The notes beneath the pieces are model-generated. The model was not told the origin of the DNA. It was given only the letters and a program-made list of their open reading frames with translations, and searched no databases. Both the position numbers and the translations under genes were made by a program. Source: Lawsonella clevelandensis (GTDB lineage: Bacteria > Actinomycetota > Actinomycetes > Mycobacteriales > Mycobacteriaceae). Taken from it: a DNA stretch of 64,000 nt. The stretch covers positions 1,091,447 through 1,155,446 of the forward strand of contig NZ_CP009312.1 of NCBI RefSeq assembly GCF_001293125.1, given 5' to 3'. Shown in pieces: positions 33,886-43,475 of the stretch. Each line of letters begins with the position of its first letter. The first letter of the stretch is position 1.

Positions 33886-35649
33886 ATGGCTACAGTTGCA
33901 GAACATTTGGTGCATCAGCTCGAAGAAGCTGGCGTCCGCCACATCTACGGCATCGTAGGCGACTCCCTCAACCCCGTCGTCGATGCTGTTCGACGCTCCA
34001 AGCACATCAGTTGGATTCACGTCCGGCACGAAGAAACCGCCGCCTTCGCCGCCGCTGCCGAAGCAGAAATCACCGGTAAGCTTGCTGTCTGTGCCGGTTC
34101 CTGTGGCCCGGGCAACCTGCACCTCATCAACGGCCTCTTCGATGCCAACCGCTCCCACCTGCCGGTGCTGGCTATCGCCTCCCACATCCCCTCCTCCCAG
34201 ATTGGTACCCAGTTCTTCCAGGAGACCCACCCGGATCGCATTTTCGACGAGTGCTCGGTGTTCTCCGAGATGCTGTCCACCAGCGAACAGGTGCCGCGTG
34301 TCACTCGCTCCGCTATTCAGCAGTCCCTCTCCGGCCCGGGTGTCGCCGTGCTGACCTTGCCCGGTGACGTCGCCGACACCGAAGTCGAAGGCAACCTGCC
34401 CGACACCATCACTAGCCCTAACCCGGCCCACATTGTGCCGGCCATCGAGGATGTGCGGTCCCTGGCCGACGCCATCAACGATGCTCGCAAGGTCACCCTC
34501 TTCGTGGGTGCAGGCGCCCGTGGCGCCCACGACGCCGTCATGGAACTCGCTGAGCTGGCGAAGGCGCCGGTGGGCCACTCCCTGCGCGGCAAGGAAGTTA
34601 TTCAGTGGGATAACCCCTACGACGTGGGTATGTCCGGCCTGCTCGGCTATGGTGCCTGCCAGGACGCCATGGAAGACGCCGACCTGCTCATTCTTATTGG
34701 TACCGACTTCCCCTACCAGCAGTTCCTGCCTGCCAATGTGCGGACTGCCCAGATCGAGATTGACGCCGCCCGCTTGGGTCGCCGCACCCGCCTGGATATT
34801 GCCGTACACGGCGATGTTAGTGAAACCCTCAAGCTACTCAACCCGCTGGTCAACAACAAGACTGACCGCGGCTTCCTGGACGATATGCTGAAGCGTCAGG
34901 AGCACCGCATGAGCAAGGTGGTGGGTGCCTATACCCGCGACGTCACCAAGGCGAAGCCCATTCACCCTGAGTATGCTGCGGTGAAATTGGACGAGGCGGC
35001 TCCCGAGGATGCGGTCTTTACTGTCGACACTGGCATGTGCAACGTGTGGGCTGCCCGCTACATCACTCCCAATGGGAAGCGTCGCGTGATCGGCTCCTTC
35101 CTGCACGGGTCGATGGCGAATGCACTGCCGCACGCGATTGGGGTGGGTACGTACCGTCCGGACCGTCCGGTTATTGCCATGTGTGGTGACGGTGGCCTGT
35201 CCATGCTGATGGGTGACCTCATCACCATCAAGAACTACAACCTGCCGGTGAAGGTCGTTGTCTTCAATAACTCCTCCTTGGGCATGGTGAAGCTGGAGAT
35301 GTTGGTGGCTGGCCTGCCAGACTTCGCCACCGACGCCGAGTCCGTGAACTACGCCGCCGTGGGCGAGGCTCTTGGTATTCGCTCCGTGCGAGTGGAGGAT
35401 CCAGCCCAGCTGGAGAGCGTGTTTGCTGCGGAGATGGAGCGCCCCGGCCCCTGCGTTATTGACGTGGTGACGGACCCGAACGCGCTGTCCATGCCGCCGA
35501 AGATCACTCTGGAGCAGATGCAGGGCTTCGCTACCGCCATGTCGAAGCAGGTGCTCAATGGTGGTTTTGGCGAGGTCATGTCGATGGCTCGCTCCAACCT
35601 CCGTAACATTCCGAAGCGCCCTTCGCAGTTCAGCCTGTTCACTAAATAA
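33886..35649 (+). CDS. poxB: Pyruvate dehydrogenase (quinone) / pyruvate oxidase
   Basis: A thiamine-diphosphate and FAD enzyme that converts pyruvate to acetate and CO2 and reduces membrane quinone. The 587 residues show the N-terminal PYR domain (GIVGDSLNPVVDAV, HEETAAFAA), a central FAD domain and the ThDP motif GDGGLSMLMGDLITIKNYNLPVKVVVFNN in segments. The C-terminal amphipathic membrane-binding part is expected near RNIPKRPSQFSLF. The ATG at 33886 is used; upstream in-frame codons to 33667 are not family-like and include the operon terminator's region. It stands alone after the sugar operon. Confidence 0.92.
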   Translation: MATVAEHLVHQLEEAGVRHIYGIVGDSLNPVVDAVRRSKHISWIHVRHEETAAFAAAAEAEITGKLAVCAGSCGPGNLHLINGLFDANRSHLPVLAIASHIPSSQIGTQFFQETHPDRIFDECSVFSEMLSTSEQVPRVTRSAIQQSLSGPGVAVLTLPGDVADTEVEGNLPDTITSPNPAHIVPAIEDVRSLADAINDARKVTLFVGAGARGAHDAVMELAELAKAPVGHSLRGKEVIQWDNPYDVGMSGLLGYGACQDAMEDADLLILIGTDFPYQQFLPANVRTAQIEIDAARLGRRTRLDIAVHGDVSETLKLLNPLVNNKTDRGFLDDMLKRQEHRMSKVVGAYTRDVTKAKPIHPEYAAVKLDEAAPEDAVFTVDTGMCNVWAARYITPNGKRRVIGSFLHGSMANALPHAIGVGTYRPDRPVIAMCGDGGLSMLMGDLITIKNYNLPVKVVVFNNSSLGMVKLEMLVAGLPDFATDAESVNYAAVGEALGIRSVRVEDPAQLESVFAAEMERPGPCVIDVVTDPNALSMPPKITLEQMQGFATAMSKQVLNGGFGEVMSMARSNLRNIPKRPSQFSLFTK

Positions 35650-35695
35650 GTACCTTGCTGTCTCAGCGCAGCCCCGAGTCAGTGAGGGAGACACT

Positions 35696-37069
35696 ATGAC
35701 AACATCACTGCCCGTATCCGTATCCCCCACCCGTGTTTTTCTACGGAAGGTGACGGCAGGTGTGTCGTCCCTCGCCCTCGGGGCTGGTCTGTTGTTGGGG
35801 CCGGCAAGCGTGTCATCCCAGGCCGCGCCTGTGTCGAATGAGGCTGTGCCTGCACCGAGTGTGCCCTTCTCTGTGGTGAACGACCCGCAGGATCCGCCGG
35901 TGCCGCCCACCTCACCGTCACCGGAGGAATCTCCCGGTGAGGACAAGGGTGACCTTAACGTGGCCGGGGTGGATAGCTACGTCGCTTCCCCTGCGCAACT
36001 GCGGCATACTATTGCCGCACTGCGTGAGCGGCAGGACGTCTACCAGGGTGTGGATGTGTCCGAAGTACAGGAGGTGGCGCACCACAATCTGGCAGTGCGT
36101 GTTCCCCGCATTGAGGCGCTCAATCAGCGGCGTGCCCGGGTTGGGTTGCACCCCGTGGTGTTTAACCGGCAAGCCCAGGATATTGCAGATGTGGCTGCCG
36201 CAGCGATCAAGGACCACACTCGCTATGCGGTATCTCGGTATGCGCTGTACCCGTGGATTAACCGCATCACCAATACGTGTGTGAAGCGGGATCATGGGGT
36301 AGCGCTCTTGGGCCACCGAGAGAAGTGCTACTGGACTTTTGTGGTGGATGCTCCGCGTTATGCGAATGTCGATGCTGCTCTTAAGGGGGTGTCGTTGGGG
36401 GAAATCCTCTACGATTCCACGTCCTCGGAGGTGGGGGTGTCCGGTGGTGAGTTGGCTGGGTTGGGTCGCCAGTATTTAGTGTTTGTGGTGCGCAGTACGT
36501 TCCTGTCGGTGGGGGACCGTTGGGCGAGTTACGAGAAGTGGGACTTGGGACGTCGCTCCGCGAAGGTGGAGGGGTCGGGTTCTCCGAACAGTAATTCTGA
36601 GAGCGGTTTGGAGGGCATTGACGCGAAGCGGAATAGCGGTCGATTGTTTTCCAAGGGTGTTGAGAACCAACTGTTGGTGCCGTGGCGGGTGACTGCACTA
36701 CAGGCGGCGTATACGTATCACGGTATTCCGGTGACGGTGCGGGGTGGTTCGGAGGAGCAGATGCTTGCTAATACTCTTCATTTTTTCCTTGAACAGTACC
36801 TCAAAGAAAACAGTACTACCCCTGAACGGGGGGTGTATGAGTTCTCTCGTTTACCACTTGGAGTAAATGTGGCAAGCGCCACAATCACTGGTAAAAAATA
36901 CCGGCAATATGTGGCAATCGCTCCATCCTGGAAAGGTCCACTGGCCACTTTTCGCGATATTAATGCAGGTGATTCACTTTTCCAACGTGCTATGTCAAAG
37001 ATTGGAATTGCAGGGTTCACTATTTCCAGTGGTAAAAAAATCTGGATTTTCGTAACGCAAGCCGAGTAA
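35696..37069 (+). CDS. Secreted protein, weakly CAP/SCP-like, function unknown
   Basis: A 457-residue exported protein. A long signal peptide (LRKVTAGVSSLALGAGLLLG) is followed by a Pro-rich linker (PQDPPVPPTSPSPEESPG). The segment LNQRRARVGLHPVVFNRQAQDIADVAAAAI looks like the first helix of CAP/SCP domains, and a second similar pattern (LGVNVASATITGKKYRQYVA) is near the end. The match is weak and the Cys/His set of CAP is not clear. The last 290 bases are markedly more AT-rich than the start. GAGGGA precedes the ATG. I do not assign a function. Confidence 0.55.
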   Translation: MTTSLPVSVSPTRVFLRKVTAGVSSLALGAGLLLGPASVSSQAAPVSNEAVPAPSVPFSVVNDPQDPPVPPTSPSPEESPGEDKGDLNVAGVDSYVASPAQLRHTIAALRERQDVYQGVDVSEVQEVAHHNLAVRVPRIEALNQRRARVGLHPVVFNRQAQDIADVAAAAIKDHTRYAVSRYALYPWINRITNTCVKRDHGVALLGHREKCYWTFVVDAPRYANVDAALKGVSLGEILYDSTSSEVGVSGGELAGLGRQYLVFVVRSTFLSVGDRWASYEKWDLGRRSAKVEGSGSPNSNSESGLEGIDAKRNSGRLFSKGVENQLLVPWRVTALQAAYTYHGIPVTVRGGSEEQMLANTLHFFLEQYLKENSTTPERGVYEFSRLPLGVNVASATITGKKYRQYVAIAPSWKGPLATFRDINAGDSLFQRAMSKIGIAGFTISSGKKIWIFVTQAE

Positions 37070-37180
37070 GTATCAGATTCTAGATCGGTCTAGAAACCTG
37101 AGAAAAAGGTGCGCATGTAAAGCGCATGCGCTACAGTAGTAATTACATAAGTAAGTAGTTGCACGCAAGCTACTCCCGCA

Positions 37181-37210
37181 GAAACGGCCTCCATATCCGG
37201 AGGCTGTTTC
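37181..37210 (+). terminator. Terminator hairpin after the secreted CAP-like gene
   Basis: A 12-bp stem with one G-U pair (37181-37192 with 37199-37210; GAAACGGCCTCC/GGAGGCTGTTTC) followed by TTG. It lies in the 301-base gap 37070-37370, which also holds the iron-box-like site at 37265. Confidence 0.65.
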
Positions 37211-37264
37211 TTGCATTTAGCAGTTTCAGTGTGAACACCATTTTGTCTCTCTTGAGGAAATAAC

Positions 37265-37283
37265 TTAGGCTAGCCTTAGTTTT
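37265..37283. promoter_or_regulatory. Imperfect DtxR/IdeR-type iron box
   Basis: TTAGGCTAGCCTTAGTTTT matches the 19-base DtxR/IdeR consensus at 13 positions and is an imperfect palindrome around CTAG. It lies about 90 bases before the small ORF. It is weaker than the box at 8107. Confidence 0.5.
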
Positions 37284-37370
37284 ACTGGATGGAAGCGTCC
37301 GCTCCTCTGCCTCACTCCGGTGTCCGCGAGAACCCTCGCACTTCTAGATCAACTACACCAGGAAGACACC

Positions 37371-37448
37371 GTGAACCGACCATGTATCGGCGCTGAACTC
37401 ATCACCAGCGCCCTTATCCTCGGCACCGTCACCTCCTATCCCCGCTAA
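37371..37448 (+). CDS. Small ORF (25 residues) before the secreted-protein gene
   Basis: A GTG start after AGGAAG reads MNRPCIGAELITSALILGTV and five more residues to TAA at 37446-37448. The product has one hydrophobic stretch. It ends 18 bases before the next start, so it may be a leader peptide coupled to that gene or a small membrane protein. It was below usual ORF length limits. Only the ribosome site, spacing and position support it. Confidence 0.4.
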   Translation: MNRPCIGAELITSALILGTVTSYPR

Positions 37449-37466
37449 CCCTGTAAAGGAGTACCT

Positions 37467-38222
37467 ATGCGCCACCATCGCATCACCACTGGCCTGCTGG
37501 CGGCCGCCCTCACTCTGGGTATCGCTGTCACCCCGGCCACTGCTGCGCCGCTTAACGCTGCACCTGCAGGACCGGCCGGCACCGTTACCGCCCCTGCATT
37601 TACCGCCGCGGAGATCGCCCAACTGCGTCAGCAGATCCTGGACGAGCTGCTCGTCATGGATGTGCAGGAAAACCACCATGCCGCTATCAATGCCAAAAAC
37701 CTGGCACCGTGGATGAGTGCTAAGGGCTGGGAGTCCATGGACCTTATCACCGACTCCACCAGCCCGGAGGTCACCCGCCTTTTCCAAGCAAAAGCCAAAA
37801 AGGACGGGATCACCGAGGCCCAAGCCCGCGCCAATTTCAAGAAGATGAGCACCGCCGGCGACGTTTTCTCCATTCGCTTCCAACCCAGCCACTTCACCGA
37901 GTTCGGAAAGACGAAGAACGTGCTGAGCAGCGGAGAGTATACGCTGGCGAAGAGACTGCCGGTGGGAAGCTTCGAGGTGTACTTCTTCGAGCATGTGCTG
38001 AAGGAGAAGGCTGGCAAGCGCCACTGGCTCATTCTCTTCCCTCCGGGAGCTGACAAGGATCCGCAAGGCAATACCATCGCCCGCCACGTGCACTATGTGC
38101 TGGGGGATTCCCCGCTCGCTATTCTGCCGCCCATGTTCAAACAGCAGATGGCGACCATGGTGGAAGCCAACGCTAGCTGGGAGGCTAAGGTGGGTCTCCT
38201 CAAATTCGGCCTGGCCCACTAG
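37467..38222 (+). CDS. Secreted protein, possibly iron-regulated, function unknown
   Basis: A 251-residue exported protein with signal peptide (MRHHRITTGLLAAALTLGIA, cleavage near ATAAP). The mature part has DELLVMDVQENHHAAINAKN and a segment FEVYFFEHVLKEKAGKRHW that I cannot place in a family. AAAGGAG precedes the ATG. The iron-box-like site and the small ORF upstream suggest control by iron, which is an inference. Confidence 0.7.
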   Translation: MRHHRITTGLLAAALTLGIAVTPATAAPLNAAPAGPAGTVTAPAFTAAEIAQLRQQILDELLVMDVQENHHAAINAKNLAPWMSAKGWESMDLITDSTSPEVTRLFQAKAKKDGITEAQARANFKKMSTAGDVFSIRFQPSHFTEFGKTKNVLSSGEYTLAKRLPVGSFEVYFFEHVLKEKAGKRHWLILFPPGADKDPQGNTIARHVHYVLGDSPLAILPPMFKQQMATMVEANASWEAKVGLLKFGLAH

Positions 38223-38273
38223 ACCCAGCAGCACGCCTGTGTGCCTCTAACTCCATAACAACCCATAACAAGC

Positions 38274-38308
38274 AGTGGCGGGTGAGAGAAACTCTCTCAC
38301 CCGCCACT
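38274..38308. terminator. Bidirectional terminator before ino1
   Basis: A perfect 15-bp stem AGTGGCGGGTGAGAG/CTCTCACCCGCCACT with a 5-base loop between convergent genes. No long T run. Confidence 0.75.
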
Positions 38309-38401
38309 ATGTGACTTCTTCCGTTATGTGCGGAAACGCACTGCGTTACCCGCTAGGGGAAGGCTCCACAAGCTGGTGCTTGATGCGCTGACAGCTGGTG
38401 G

Positions 38402-39550
38402 TTAGGCCTTCCACTCCAGCGGATCTTCGCCGGCGCGCCACACGGAAGCCTCAGTGAGGTCGGCAGGCCATTCTTCGCCCTTCTCAATGAAGTCCTCGAC
38501 GGCGCGGCGGGCGCGGTCGTCCGGCAGCTGGCGCGGGGGAGACTTCATGAAGTAAGAGGAGGGAGCCCACACGGGGCCACCGATGCCACGATCCATGGCG
38601 ATCTTGGCGGCACGCAGGGCGTCGATAATGATGCCAGCGGAGTTCGGGGAGTCCCACACTTCCAGCTTGTATTCGAGGTTCAGCGGAACTTCACCGAAGG
38701 TGGTGCCTTCGCAGCGAACGTATGCCCACTTGCGGTCATCCAGCCAGGCCACGTGGTCAGAGGGGCCAATGTGGACGTCGCGATCGGCCATCTCGTGGGG
38801 GACGATGGAGGTGACGGCGCGGGTCTTAGAGACCTTCTTGGACTCCAGGCGATCGCGTTCCAGCATGTTCATGAAGTCCATGTTGCCGCCCACGTTCAGC
38901 TGCGAGGTGCGGTCCAGGCGCACGCCGCGCTCCTCGAAGAGGCGGGCTATGACGCGGTGGGTAATGGTAGCGCCCACCTGGGACTTGATGTCGTCACCGA
39001 CAATCGGCACGCCAGCGTTGGCAAACTTCTGGGCCCACTCGGGGTCAGAGGCGATAAAGACGGGTAGGGCGTTGACAAAGGCGACGCCGGCGTCGATGGC
39101 GCACTGGGCATAGAACTTGTCGGCTTTTTCGGAGCCCACCGGCAGGTAGGAGATGAGGACGTCGGTCTTGGTGTCCTTGAGAACCTGTACAACGTCGACG
39201 GGTTCTGCAGGGGATTCCTCGGTGACGGTGCGGTAGTACTTGCCGAAGCCGTCGTAGGTGTGGCCACGCTGGACCTTCACGCCGGTTTCGGGAACGTCAG
39301 AGAACTTGATGGTGCAGTTCTGGCCGGCCCAGATGGCGTCGGCCAGGTCGAGGCCGACCTTGTCCTTGTCAATGTCGAAGGCGGCGGACCACTCAATGTC
39401 GTTGATGTGGTACGTGCCGAAGACGACGTGCATGAGGCCGGGGACGCGGTCGGTGGGCTTGGCGTCTTTGTAGAATTCCACGCCCTGCACCAGGGAGGAC
39501 GCGCAGTTGCCAACACCGACGATGGCGACGCGAATCTTATTGTCAGTCAC
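38402..39550 (-). CDS. ino1: Inositol-3-phosphate synthase
   Basis: Ino1 makes myo-inositol-3-phosphate from glucose-6-phosphate, the first step of inositol lipids and mycothiol in this order. The 382 residues begin with the NAD-binding [17 protein letters not shown], and carry the family stretch [16 protein letters not shown] and the C-terminal [18 protein letters not shown]. The gene precedes nothing in its strand but follows padR, the same order as the mycobacterial ino1-Rv0047c pair. Confidence 0.93.
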   Translation of the reverse strand: MTDNKIRVAIVGVGNCASSLVQGVEFYKDAKPTDRVPGLMHVVFGTYHINDIEWSAAFDIDKDKVGLDLADAIWAGQNCTIKFSDVPETGVKVQRGHTYDGFGKYYRTVTEESPAEPVDVVQVLKDTKTDVLISYLPVGSEKADKFYAQCAIDAGVAFVNALPVFIASDPEWAQKFANAGVPIVGDDIKSQVGATITHRVIARLFEERGVRLDRTSQLNVGGNMDFMNMLERDRLESKKVSKTRAVTSIVPHEMADRDVHIGPSDHVAWLDDRKWAYVRCEGTTFGEVPLNLEYKLEVWDSPNSAGIIIDALRAAKIAMDRGIGGPVWAPSSYFMKSPPRQLPDDRARRAVEDFIEKGEEWPADLTEASVWRAGEDPLEWKA

Positions 39551-39724
39551 TATTTACTCCTTGCGGTTGGGTAGCGGGTGCTACCCCTCTTCACGGTGGA
39601 TGGAAACCAAGTGGAGGAGTGGTGACGGTGCCCGGGGAACCGGGCGCTGCCGCAGTGGTGGGCGGCAGGGTGCGCCGGAAAGCACGCGGCGGGGGGTGTT
39701 GGGCCTCGTGCAGCAGTGGTAACG

Positions 39725-40279
39725 CTAGGCGCCGTCTTCGTCTTCCGCTTGGATAAGTGAGTTGACCCAGGAGATCTCGCGTTGCGTGGATTCGAGGGCC
39801 AGCTCGTTCAACCCCTGGCTGTACGGGGACAGCGGGTTGGTGGGGTTGATGGGTGGAGTGACCCTGCCGTGTATCACGCTGAGGAGGTGGTCGCGTCGTT
39901 CTTCGAGCAGGCGGCGGCGCCCTTCCAGCAGGCGGCGGCGTGCCGCTGCGGGGGTTTTGTGAAAGAAGGCCAGGCGTATGCCGAAGTCTTCGTCGCTAAA
40001 ACTGGTAGGGGTGATGTCGCTGAGTAGCTCGAGGAAATGCTGGCGGCCAACCTCTGTGAGCCGATACACCTTCTTCGCCTTGCGGCGCGTCAGCGTAACG
40101 ACGGGGTCTTCCAGAGGAGACTTAATAAGGCCATTCGTCTCGAGCCTGTTCAGTACTGGGTAAAGCGAACCATAGGAGAAGCCGCGGACAGTGCCCGACA
40201 TTTCGGTGAGCACTTTGCGGATCTGGTAGCCGTGCATGGGCTCAATGTCGAGGAGTCCAAGTACTGCAATGTCGAGCAC
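39725..40279 (-). CDS. PadR-family transcriptional regulator
   Basis: A 184-residue PadR regulator. The winged helix is at the start (LGLLDIEPMHGYQIRKVL and GSLYPVLNRLETNGLI) and a C-terminal helical dimerisation domain follows. The GTG at 40279 has AAGGAG about 7 bases upstream. The TATATCG-N3-CGATATA site 117 bases upstream is a likely autoregulatory operator. The regulated genes could include ino1 or ponA. Confidence 0.9.
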   Translation of the reverse strand: MLDIAVLGLLDIEPMHGYQIRKVLTEMSGTVRGFSYGSLYPVLNRLETNGLIKSPLEDPVVTLTRRKAKKVYRLTEVGRQHFLELLSDITPTSFSDEDFGIRLAFFHKTPAAARRRLLEGRRRLLEERRDHLLSVIHGRVTPPINPTNPLSPYSQGLNELALESTQREISWVNSLIQAEDEDGA

Positions 40280-40395
40280 TGTGTTCTCCTTTCCACAGGT
40301 CGTGCGCGGTGATGGCGTCGCTGGGGGGCGACGTGGTTGCTGCTAGCCAGAACATTAGCAGGAGCGGGAATAATAGCCCCAAAGCTAACAACCAC

Positions 40396-40412
40396 TATAT
40401 CGAGCCGATATA
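40396..40412. promoter_or_regulatory. PadR-type operator (TATATCG-AGC-CGATATA)
   Basis: A perfect 7-bp inverted repeat with a 3-base spacer in the 333-base divergent gap 40280-40612. ATATCG/CGATAT half-sites are typical of PadR-family operators. It lies about 117 bases from padR and 200 bases from the PBP gene. The rest of the gap has no other feature seen. Confidence 0.6.
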
Positions 40413-40612
40413 TCCTCGACAATGACTTTGGCGACGTTTTCCCCCATCTGCACCCGCAGCCGTCACCTCCCACAGCGTCCCCCGACTCCACCCACCACAT
40501 CCCCCACGTGGGGCTTGTCACCCCCTATGCAGGTTGAGATAGTCGTACAGAATGGAAAGTGCCTATAAGATGGGATGTTGTACAACTTTCGCCGCAAGAG
40601 AGGGCACACCGC

Positions 40613-43168
40613 ATGGGACGACATGGCGCCCCCCGAAGCTTCGGGGATCGTGTTGGCGACACCTGGGCTGCCACACAAGGTAAAGCCTCCCTGCTTGCCA
40701 AGGACTTGAGCCGCAAAGCCGGAAACAAACGCGACGCCCACCCACAGCAAGGCGCCGGCCAACCTGCCCGCCAAACCTCCGGAGGCTCGCAACAGCGCGC
40801 CCGTCGTATCTCTGTCGAATCTCTCCAAGCTGAGGGAACCCGTCCCGCACCCGCTTCCCGCAGCACACCCAGCCGCAGCGCACCCAGCCGTGGCAATGCT
40901 GCCCGTGGCGGAGCAACTCGGGGTACGGTGGCCGGCCGGGCAACTGCAGCCGGCCGCAGCGGCGCCCCTTCAAGCGGTGGAGCCCCCAAGAAGACCCGCC
41001 GCCCCAAAGCCCCCCGCCCCCCGAAGAAGACCACCCCCAAGAGCGTCGTCGCCGGCATCTTCAAATGGATCGGCCTGCTCCTCCTTACCGCCATCGTGGC
41101 CAGCGTCATCTTCTTCGTCCTCATGTACATCTTCGTGCGGGTCCCCGCCCCCGGAGACATCCCCACTGCACAACGCGTCACCCTCGTCGCCAGTGACGGC
41201 AAGACCGTCCTCGGCAACATCATCCCCGAAGCAGGAAACCGGCGAGAAGTTGACGCCGCCCAAATTCCCGAACACCTCCGCCACGCCACCATGGCTGCCG
41301 AAGACCGGGAGTTTATGACGAACAAGGGCTTCTCCGTCAGCGGTTTCGGCCGTGCCGCGCTCGGCCAACTCACTGGCCACGCCGACGCCGGTGGTGGCTC
41401 CACCATCACCCAGCAGTACGTCAAGAACGCACTGGTTGGTAACGAACGCTCCTACTGGCGCAAGTTCAAAGAACTCGTCATCTCCATGAAGATGGCTAAC
41501 CAGTGGTCGAAGCAAGACATCATGACGGCCTACCTCAACACCATCTACTTCGGCCGCGGCGCCTACGGTGTTGATACTGCCGCTCAAACCTACTTCGGCA
41601 AGCCCGTCCAGGAACTCACCTCCTCTCAGTCCGCCATGCTGGCCGGGCTCATTCAACAGCCCTCCAACCTAGACCCCCGCATCAACCCCGTAGCCTCCGA
41701 AAATCGCTGGAAGTACGTGGTGCGAGGCATGCTGCAGGAAGGCTGGCTCACCCGCGAGGAAGTCGCCAAGATGGACTTCCCCAAGACCATCCCCGAAAAC
41801 AAGAACCGCACCCTCGACAACCGCCTCTCCGGCCCCAACGGCATCCTCAAGGCGCAGATTATGCGGGAGCTGGCCGACCACGGATTTGACGAACAAACCG
41901 TCACCTCCGAAGGTCTCCGCATCATCACCACTATCTCGCCCGACGCCCAAGAGGCCGTCATCAAGGCCGTCCAGGACACCTTGAAGGGCCAGCCCAAACA
42001 GATGCGGGCCGCCGCTGTCACCATCGATCCGCAAACCGGTGGTGTGCTGGCCTACTACGGTGGCGCCCAAGCCGGCGACTTTGACTACGCCTACGCCCCG
42101 CAGATGACCGGCTCCTCCTTCAAGGTGTTCACCCTGGCCGCCGGTCTGGATCAAAACATTCCGCTCAGCAAGATGTACTCCTCCGCCCCCTACAAGATGG
42201 GACGCATCACCATCGAAAACTCGGAGGGCACGAGCTGTGGAACCTGCACTATCGCCTCCGCCACCGTCATGTCGCTGAACACCAGCTACTACCGGCTGAT
42301 GATGGATCTCAAGAACGGCCCCCGCGACGTGCGCGCCATGTCCTACAAAGCCGGGATCCCCCGCGAAATCCCCGGATACGGCAAGACCCTCCAGAATAAG
42401 GACGGCTACGTGGAAGGCGGCATCACCCTGGGTGCCTACCCCGTCCGCCCCTTCGACATGGCCTCCGCCTACGCCACCTTTGCCGCCCGCGGTATCTACC
42501 ACGAACCGTTCTTCGTGAAGGAGGCCATCGCCAACGGTGGTGAAGGCCGCACCGTCTACCAGCACGACCAGCAGTCCGGCGAGCGACGCGTCAAGGAAGT
42601 CGTAGCCGACAACGTCACCTCCGCACTGGAACCCATCGCCAGCTACTCCAACGGCCACGGCCTAGCTGGAGGACGCCCCTCCGCCGCCAAGACGGGAACC
42701 GTGCAGCTGGACAACACCGGCAAGAACCGAGACGCCTGGATGGTGGGCTACACCCCACAGGCCTCCACTGCCGTGTGGGTGGGCACCCAAAATGGCACCG
42801 CCCTGGAAACCAGTGGGGGAGCAGCAGTCTGGGGTTCTACCCTGCCCTCCGACATCTGGAAGAGAACCATGGACGGCGCCTTGCAAGGCGAACAGTTCAA
42901 ATACTTCCCGGCCCCTGGTGCCATTGACGGCCAAGCCGGCCGCCCGGGCTACAGCTACTACACGCCGTCCGAATCCTCCGAGAACGAGAAGGACAAGAAG
43001 AAGAAGCGGCCGCGCCGCGAGCCTAGCGACTCGAACCGCACCTCCGTCACCCGCCCGACCATCCCCGGTCTGCCAGGCGTGGAGAATCCGTTCGCACCGC
43101 CCACCACCACCACGCATCACCCGAATGAGGACAATCTGGAGGACGACGGAGGAGTGTTGTGGCGCTAA
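40613..43168 (+). CDS. ponA: Class A penicillin-binding protein (PonA-type PBP1)
   Basis: A bifunctional transglycosylase/transpeptidase of peptidoglycan, 851 residues. An N-terminal cytoplasmic Pro/Arg/Lys-rich region (to about 145) precedes one membrane segment (IGLLLLTAIVASVIFFVLMY). The GT51 domain has AEDREFMTNKGFS, GGGSTITQQYVKN and TAYLNTIYFGRGAYGVD. The transpeptidase domain has the SxxK motif SSFK, SLN and KTG (AAKTGTVQ). The C-terminus is charged and Pro-rich. The ATG at 40613 is used. The order padR-ponA-rpsF-ssb matches mycobacteria. Confidence 0.93.
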   Translation: MGRHGAPRSFGDRVGDTWAATQGKASLLAKDLSRKAGNKRDAHPQQGAGQPARQTSGGSQQRARRISVESLQAEGTRPAPASRSTPSRSAPSRGNAARGGATRGTVAGRATAAGRSGAPSSGGAPKKTRRPKAPRPPKKTTPKSVVAGIFKWIGLLLLTAIVASVIFFVLMYIFVRVPAPGDIPTAQRVTLVASDGKTVLGNIIPEAGNRREVDAAQIPEHLRHATMAAEDREFMTNKGFSVSGFGRAALGQLTGHADAGGGSTITQQYVKNALVGNERSYWRKFKELVISMKMANQWSKQDIMTAYLNTIYFGRGAYGVDTAAQTYFGKPVQELTSSQSAMLAGLIQQPSNLDPRINPVASENRWKYVVRGMLQEGWLTREEVAKMDFPKTIPENKNRTLDNRLSGPNGILKAQIMRELADHGFDEQTVTSEGLRIITTISPDAQEAVIKAVQDTLKGQPKQMRAAAVTIDPQTGGVLAYYGGAQAGDFDYAYAPQMTGSSFKVFTLAAGLDQNIPLSKMYSSAPYKMGRITIENSEGTSCGTCTIASATVMSLNTSYYRLMMDLKNGPRDVRAMSYKAGIPREIPGYGKTLQNKDGYVEGGITLGAYPVRPFDMASAYATFAARGIYHEPFFVKEAIANGGEGRTVYQHDQQSGERRVKEVVADNVTSALEPIASYSNGHGLAGGRPSAAKTGTVQLDNTGKNRDAWMVGYTPQASTAVWVGTQNGTALETSGGAAVWGSTLPSDIWKRTMDGALQGEQFKYFPAPGAIDGQAGRPGYSYYTPSESSENEKDKKKKRPRREPSDSNRTSVTRPTIPGLPGVENPFAPPTTTTHHPNEDNLEDDGGVLWR

Positions 43169-43475
43169 CCCGCCGCCGGATGAGCTAGCGTGAGGAGGGC
43201 CGCCCAGGCGCGTGCACGGCTGCCGCACCGCAGTCCGGCTGCCCGGCCTGATACCCCTGCCGCAACCCCGGCGGGCCGCCGGCTCGACGCACCTGTTAGC
43301 CCAGAGTGGGCATAATTCCAAACAAAACACACCGTGTCCCGGAAGAATGGCTCTTCTCCGTTAGGAGGGGAGCCATTTCTCCTGCTAGACTGGTGCAGTT
43401 GCAGACGCAACGAACCCTCCTGCCACGGAAAGGCCGTGGCCGATTCTTACTAGTCCATAGGAGGTGATGAGGTCC
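43169..43475. other. Gap between the PBP gene and rpsF
   Basis: A 307-base gap with no gene. It contains a 14-bp hairpin with GU pairs (43346-43359 with 43364-43377) that may terminate the PBP transcript, and TAGACT at 43386-43391 as a possible rpsF promoter -10 box. Confidence 0.45.
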
